From assembly GCA_041609715.1 (NCBI GenBank), contig JBFIQI010000096.1:1-9174 (forward strand): 9,174 nucleotides of DNA. Direction: 5' to 3'. Source of the DNA: JABDLF01 sp041609715 (lineage in GTDB: Bacteria; Pseudomonadota; Gammaproteobacteria; Steroidobacterales; JABDLF01). A program made the translations under genes and the position numbers. Positions 5,741 to 9,174 of this stretch are shown here, piece after piece (position 1 is the stretch's first letter; each line of letters begins with the position of its first letter). The notes below the pieces were generated by a model. The model did not search any database. It was given only the letters and a program-made list of their open reading frames with translations, and was not told where the DNA came from.

Positions 5741-6612
5741 TTGTTCCCCCTTTGCACAATTGAATGCCGCTGCCGGCACCAGCTCAGGGCCAGCGCGAGC
5801 AGCAGTATCAAAACAAGATTGCCGCCGGCGCCGCCCCCGGAGTAACCGGGCCGGTGGGTAACGCGGGCCACTTTGTCCTGCTTGACGCGCTCTCGGAACC
5901 GATCCAGTTCAATCGCCAGGTTTCCGGTCATGTCTTGCATGGCCAGTGCAAAACTCTGCTCGCGGCTGAGGCGCAACTCTTCTGAGCTGCCAACCAGAGT
6001 CGTGTTGGCGCTCAATCTGTCGATGCCCGGCGCCCTGAACAGCAGTTGTCTGGTTGGAATATCGAAGATGGCGGTATCAACGAAAGTCTGCACGTCGTTT
6101 TTGCTGCCCTTGACGACATAAGCTCCGACGATGGTCCAGTAGAGGATGGAGGACGCGCGCTCGTCCGTATGCACAACCTGGTCGTAAGACACCAGCGCCA
6201 TGACATCGAGTTGATAAAGCCGGCCTACCTGATCGAGAGTCTCGAAACCCCGGCGAGAGCGCAAATAATTGTCGGGGATGATCTCAATGCTCGCAATGAA
6301 ATCTCTTTGCTTGAAAGCATCGCGCACGCGCCCCAGCAACTCGGTCTTGTGAACTTCGGACAGTCCGGGTGTTGCGGCGGAGGTGGCCGGCACAAAAGCG
6401 AGGCCGACGCGTAGCGGCAACTTGAGTTCCGGAATCGTCCCAACGACCGCTGGCGGCTGCTCGCCGCCCGGATAAAGGAAATCCACGAGGCTGCTCGAAA
6501 CCCCCTGCCGCGCAGCCCCCGGGCTGCCCATCTCCTGCCACAAGGCAGCACAGCCGGAAATCATCGCCGATGACATCAGGATCACAATCGAGGGTCTGAA
6601 AATTGCGCTCAT
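5737..6612 (-). CDS. Rhombotarget lipoprotein with GlyGly-CTERM sorting tail
   Basis: A 291-residue lipoprotein that I recognise as the rhombotarget lipoprotein type. The signal peptide ends in lipobox MISGC (Cys21); +2 is Ala, so outer-membrane sorting is predicted. The C-terminus is a GlyGly-CTERM signal: GGGAGG (259-264), a hydrophobic helix NLVLILLLALALSW (265-278), then a basic cluster (RQRH, 280-283). In known systems this tail is cut by rhombosortase, an intramembrane rhomboid-family protease, before surface sorting. The middle (about 40-240) is a mixed alpha/beta domain with MALVSYDQVVHTD and ILYWTIVGAYVVKG. GGGAG ribosome site spacing to the ATG is 7 bases. It is third in an envelope operon, and the next gene overlaps by ATGA. 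No rhombosortase is in the window. Function beyond sorting is unknown. Confidence 0.85.
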   Translation of the reverse strand: MSAIFRPSIVILMSSAMISGCAALWQEMGSPGAARQGVSSSLVDFLYPGGEQPPAVVGTIPELKLPLRVGLAFVPATSAATPGLSEVHKTELLGRVRDAFKQRDFIASIEIIPDNYLRSRRGFETLDQVGRLYQLDVMALVSYDQVVHTDERASSILYWTIVGAYVVKGSKNDVQTFVDTAIFDIPTRQLLFRAPGIDRLSANTTLVGSSEELRLSREQSFALAMQDMTGNLAIELDRFRERVKQDKVARVTHRPGYSGGGAGGNLVLILLLALALSWCRQRHSIVQRGNK

Positions 6613-6677
6613 CGTTCAACTCCCGGCCGCGCCCGCAAGCTCCCTTTAACAATCTAGATCATCGGCGACCGGATTGC

Positions 6678-7163
6678 TCAGTAGCGCAGGTCTCGCATGA
6701 GATCGACCTCGCCGGCCTTCAAAAAAGGGATGGCGCTGACAAAGGGCAGGTCCACCTGCAGCTGTCCCCCGATCTCATAGACCAGCACCTGCTGACGGTC
6801 CTCGATCATGCGTTGCAGGCTCGACAGGCTGCTCAGGAGGTCCGTGGTAATGGACAACTCGAATTCCGCTTCACCGTTGGCCGGAATGGTAAACGAGCGC
6901 AGGGTTTCGCCGGCGGCGAAATCTTCCCCTGCCAGTTGGATGCGATAGGCGAGGCCACGCACCGACAAGGGAATCGCATTGGGGTTTTGCACCTTCAGCG
7001 TCACATCGTAGCGCTGGCGCGTAAGACCTGCCTCTATAAGCTTGATCCCGGCGAGGGACACGTCGGGCGACTGAATGGAATCGGCAAGTGTTGCGCAGCC
7101 TATGACCGTCAATGCCATCGCAACCGTGACGGCTTCCCGCGCTCGCCCGAACTGTTTAATCAT
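6678..7163 (-). CDS. LEA14/WHy-domain lipoprotein
   Basis: A 161-residue predicted lipoprotein with lipobox VIGC (Cys23) and Ala at +2, consistent with the outer membrane. The mature part fits a late-embryogenesis-abundant type 2 (LEA14, WHy) beta-sandwich. Signs are SPDVSLAGIKLIEAGLTRQ, the strand YDVTLKVQNPNAIPLSVRGLAY with the family-typical NPNAIPL, and TIPANGEAEFELSI. Bacterial members are often lipoproteins linked to desiccation or stress tolerance, but the role here is not shown. A GGGAGG site 8 bases before the ATG at 7163 supports this start. It begins 40 bases after the NTF2-like gene stop and lies 65 bases before the rhombotarget start, consistent with one operon. Confidence 0.88.
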   Translation of the reverse strand: MIKQFGRAREAVTVAMALTVIGCATLADSIQSPDVSLAGIKLIEAGLTRQRYDVTLKVQNPNAIPLSVRGLAYRIQLAGEDFAAGETLRSFTIPANGEAEFELSITTDLLSSLSSLQRMIEDRQQVLVYEIGGQLQVDLPFVSAIPFLKAGEVDLMRDLRY

Positions 7164-7203
7164 GCCTGCTACCTCCCGCCTCGATCATAGCTGTTCGGCC
7201 GAT

Positions 7204-7683
7204 TCAAAACCCGAAGTCCGTTTCCAGCGCGTGATCCCAGGCGGCCCTGGCAATGCGCCACTTGCCACTTTCCTTAACCAGTTCCAGTTCAAAGCGGTAA
7301 AGCTCGGCGCCCAGGCGCGCCAGATCTTCGAAGCTTTGCAGCGGGCCACCCGCCATTGCCACCCGCACCGTGGCCTCGGCGCTGGCATCGCTGATCACGT
7401 TTATTTCGGCAATCTGCAGCCACAGATAGATCACCTGATTGCGTATCATCTGCAGGCGCAGCAAGCGCAGCAACTCGTCCTTGTCATGCCCGTACTGGTC
7501 TCCGTATTGGGGCGAGATCAGTCGGGAAAAATCGCCGACATCGCGTTCTTCTGCGGCGATTTCTGCTTCCAGCAACAATGCTCTGATTTCCTGCTCCGGT
7601 GTAACGCCGGCGCTACAGGCGACCAGCAGCATCGCAGTAAGCACCGTCAGGTAAATCCAGGAACTTGACCTTAATCCCGACAT
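7204..7683 (-). CDS. NTF2-like (SnoaL-type) lipoprotein
   Basis: A 159-residue predicted lipoprotein with lipobox LLVAC (Cys23) and Ser at +2. The mature part resembles a single NTF2-like domain. It has an N-terminal helix with EQEIRALLLEAEIAAEERDVGDFSRLISP, a typical opening of the fold. Later strands carry INVISDASAEATVRVAMAG, then YRFELELVKESGKWRIARAAWD, the family-typical paired strands near the C-terminus. The fold either binds small ligands or acts as a partner domain; no catalytic residues were identified. The ATG is preceded by GGGG with 6-base spacing. An intrinsic terminator sits only 14 bases upstream, which leaves no room for a promoter between it and the start, so transcription must read through or the terminator is partial. 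It leads the envelope operon. Confidence 0.82.
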   Translation of the reverse strand: MSGLRSSSWIYLTVLTAMLLVACSAGVTPEQEIRALLLEAEIAAEERDVGDFSRLISPQYGDQYGHDKDELLRLLRLQMIRNQVIYLWLQIAEINVISDASAEATVRVAMAGGPLQSFEDLARLGAELYRFELELVKESGKWRIARAAWDHALETDFGF

Positions 7684-7697
7684 TGAATTCCCCGATT

Positions 7698-7726
7698 AAA
7701 AAAGCCGGCACAAGGGCGCCGGCTTT
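7698..7726 (-). terminator. Intrinsic terminator after the coiled-coil lipoprotein gene
   Basis: A 9-bp perfect stem, aaagccggc (7701-7709) with gccggcttt (7718-7726), has an eight-base loop. On the minus strand the GC-rich stem is followed by six T (plus A run 7698-7703), a classical Rho-independent signal. It lies 53 bases past the stop of the 7780-8163 gene. Confidence 0.85.
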
Positions 7727-7779
7727 CAGGTTCCTGGCCGTCACAACACAATGGTGTTCCGGCCCGGCAAGCAACAGGT

Positions 7780-8163
7780 TTAACCGCCGCCGCCCACCTT
7801 TTCTTCGGCTGCTTTTTTCATTTCTTCCATCTTCTTCTCGGCTTCCGACATCATTTGGGAAGCCTCGCCCTTGGCGTCCTCGGCCATGGCTTCGGCACCA
7901 GACATGGCTTCTCCGGCCATGCCTTCGGCCGCTTCCATCATCTCGCCGGCCTCGTCCGTCGCAGCGTCGTAAGCATCGCCTGCAGCATCGGCAGCTTCAC
8001 CAGCCGCATCTCCGGCTTTGGCCTTCATTTCCATCGCAGCTTCCTTGCTGGCTTCGGCAGCCTGCTCCATTTCGGATTTGGCTTCTTCCCGTGCTTCCTG
8101 GCTACATGCGCCGAGACTGATGGCCATTAACCCGGCCAGCATCAGCGTCCATAATTTATTCAT
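7780..8163 (-). CDS. Alanine/methionine-rich coiled-coil lipoprotein
   Basis: A 127-residue lipoprotein: MNKLWTLMLAGLMAISLGAC gives lipobox LGAC with Cys20, and +2 is Ser. After the lipidation site it is almost entirely Ala, Glu, Met, Lys, Asp and Gly, and only one aromatic residue (Tyr) is seen there. Repeated AxDAAGEA-type segments suggest a long amphipathic helix or coiled coil. It moves from mixed charge, through an acidic Gly/Ala zone, to a Lys-rich helix (EKKMEEMKKAAEEK), and ends in four glycines. It recalls LEA group 3 or apolipoprotein-like helices and Lpp-type alanine zippers, but homology is not shown. The start at 8163 is fixed by GGGGAG 8 bases upstream and by the signal peptide; a start at 8184 is rejected. 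A strong terminator follows, so it may be a single-gene transcript. Confidence 0.82.
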   Translation of the reverse strand: MNKLWTLMLAGLMAISLGACSQEAREEAKSEMEQAAEASKEAAMEMKAKAGDAAGEAADAAGDAYDAATDEAGEMMEAAEGMAGEAMSGAEAMAEDAKGEASQMMSEAEKKMEEMKKAAEEKVGGGG

Positions 8164-8171
8164 ATTCAAAA

Positions 8172-8177
8172 CTCCCC
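8172..8177 (-). promoter_or_regulatory. Ribosome binding site fixing the 8163 start
   Basis: Reads GGGGAG on the minus strand with an 8-base spacer to the ATG at 8163, preferring it over the upstream in-frame ATG at 8184. Confidence 0.65.
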
Positions 8178-8217
8178 AGATCAAACTAAATATTGGTGTT
8201 ACTCAAAAACTAATCGG

Positions 8218-8252
8218 GTCGCCGGTAACTGTGCTACCCGTCGTCCGGCGAC
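8218..8252. repeat. Inverted repeat between the membrane-protein and coiled-coil genes
   Basis: gtcgccgg (8218-8225) and ccggcgac (8245-8252) form a perfect 8-bp stem with a 19-base loop. A competing smaller hairpin pairs ggta (8224-8227) with tacc (8235-8238). On the minus strand the stem is followed after 8 bases by five T, so it could be a poor terminator for the 8320 gene. It could instead be a leader structure of the 8163 gene. Confidence 0.4.
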
Positions 8253-8319
8253 AAGACGCGACTTTGCGTACCTCGCGGAACAGTACACGGTAAGGATTCC
8301 CGGCGCTGACTTCAAGCTG

Positions 8320-9174
8320 TCATTCCTTGCCGGGCGCGAGCGACGCCGCCCCGGGAGCGGTATCGGCCGCGGGTTCTGCCCAAGTGCCGCCGGCGCGCAG
8401 GGCCTGCCAGGCCCAGGGCAGCCACCGGACCAGGGCGAAACTCAGCCACAAAGACCAAAGCAAAATCAATAGTTTATAGATCCACAAGGGTGCGGAGTAG
8501 GCCGCCGCCATCGGCAGTTCCCCGACATTACGATCGGCAAACCAGCGTAATTCATGCATCCACGAGCCATTCCCGGCCACGTGCATGTCCGGATTGCCCA
8601 GCAAGGCCATGGGAATCGCCGAAACCAGCGTCAGAACCACGCCGACACTGAACAGCGCCAGGACCAACTGCCGCAGGTTGAACCACACCGGCTGGCCAAA
8701 CTCCGGGTTTCGGGCACGCCAGCCCATCACGAACAGCCAGGCGGCCACCAGCAGCAACACGCCCCAGGAAAAGGTGCTGAAACCCAGGCCCAGCAGCAAC
8801 CAGTCGTGGGTTCTCAGAGGGGTCAGCGTGGTGCGGCCCAACAGTAGCGCTGCCAGTATAAAAACCACCAGCTCCGCCCAATAAAGCACGGCGGGTCCCA
8901 GGGTCGGCCCCCGGGTTGCCAGTACCCAGCGGTCACGGGGCAGCTTGATGCCGAGATTCAGGTTGCTGGCGGGTGCACTCAGGTCAACGGTGGGCAGTTG
9001 CTGACGCCACTGTGCCCCCTGCTGCAGGCGGAAGCTGATGCTGGCTTGATGGCTGCCGGGGGTTACCGGCAGCGTCAGGTGATCATCGTCCAGCCGCAGC
9101 TGTGCCTTGCGCCCGTCAATCAGAACGTCTCCAAGCTCAGCGCCCGCCGGCAGCCGGATGCGCTGCTGCTGGCC
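8320..9174 (-). CDS. Multi-pass membrane protein with extracytoplasmic domain, 5'-partial
   Basis: An open frame of 284 codons runs off the right edge without a stop, so the true N-terminus lies outside the window. The internal GTG at 8889 is not the start: the upstream frame is open and coherent. The visible N-terminal 95 residues look like a soluble beta-rich domain (LPVTPGSHQASISFRLQQGA, then LPRDRWVLATRGPTLGP). Four to five hydrophobic helices follow: AVLYWAELVVFILAALLLG, WLLLGLGFSTFSWGVLLLVA, LVLALFSVGVVLTLVSAIPMA and LWIYKLLILLWSLWLSFALV. A loop with GNPDMHVAGNGSWMHELRWF lies between the third and last. The C-terminus is a short Ala/Pro-rich tail. I do not recognise the family. It may be the last gene of an operon starting outside the window. 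Confidence 0.8.
   Translation of the reverse strand, partial: GQQQRIRLPAGAELGDVLIDGRKAQLRLDDDHLTLPVTPGSHQASISFRLQQGAQWRQQLPTVDLSAPASNLNLGIKLPRDRWVLATRGPTLGPAVLYWAELVVFILAALLLGRTTLTPLRTHDWLLLGLGFSTFSWGVLLLVAAWLFVMGWRARNPEFGQPVWFNLRQLVLALFSVGVVLTLVSAIPMALLGNPDMHVAGNGSWMHELRWFADRNVGELPMAAAYSAPLWIYKLLILLWSLWLSFALVRWLPWAWQALRAGGTWAEPAADTAPGAASLAPGKE

Noticed and set aside
7840..8110. DNA tandem repeat in the alanine-rich gene
   Set aside because: The repetitive look comes from Ala/Glu/Met codons; no exact repeat unit with constant period was found.
8320..8889. Stand-alone 189-residue gene starting at GTG 8889
   Set aside because: The same frame is open through 9174 with plausible protein sequence, so this is an internal start of a longer gene.

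Overview
The window looks like chromosomal DNA from a GC-rich, Gram-negative proteobacterium. I infer a gammaproteobacterium, probably marine or environmental, because a GlyGly-CTERM (rhombosortase-target) lipoprotein occurs with several lipobox proteins, a TerC protein and an AmpD-type amidase. No rRNA, tRNA, mobile element or CRISPR was seen. Thirteen genes are supported. Twelve are on the minus strand; the exception is a sulfotransferase on the plus strand.

Layout, in minus-strand transcription order from the right edge. (1) A multi-pass membrane protein (8320-9174) runs off the right edge. (2) An alanine/methionine-rich coiled-coil lipoprotein (7780-8163) is followed by a strong intrinsic terminator (7698-7726). 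(3) A four-gene envelope cluster follows: NTF2-like lipoprotein (7204-7683), LEA14/WHy lipoprotein (6678-7163), rhombotarget lipoprotein with a GlyGly-CTERM tail (5737-6612), and a small four-helix membrane protein (5288-5740). (4) The plus-strand sulfotransferase (4434-5303) ends in a 16-base convergent overlap with that membrane gene. (5) A tight five-gene operon follows: small lipoprotein (4049-4270), NADPH-dependent FMN reductase (3473-4048), antibiotic-biosynthesis-monooxygenase (ABM) domain protein (3134-3466), second small lipoprotein (2856-3137), and LCAT-like alpha/beta hydrolase (1672-2856). All its junctions abut, overlap or are 6 bases apart. (6) A 246-base gap (1426-1671) holds inverted repeats and a candidate promoter. 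(7) terC-like gene (646-1425) and AmpD-like amidase (29-646) are coupled through a TGATG overlap.

The theme is the cell envelope. Six proteins carry a lipobox, and none has Asp after the Cys, so the usual Lol rule predicts the outer membrane. The two most interesting units are the FMN reductase/ABM/hydrolase operon flanked by small lipoproteins, and the operon around the rhombotarget lipoprotein. Neither has a clear function from sequence alone. No rhombosortase is present in the window. Bases 1-28 hold nothing I can identify, and no gene-free stretch exceeds 300 bases.
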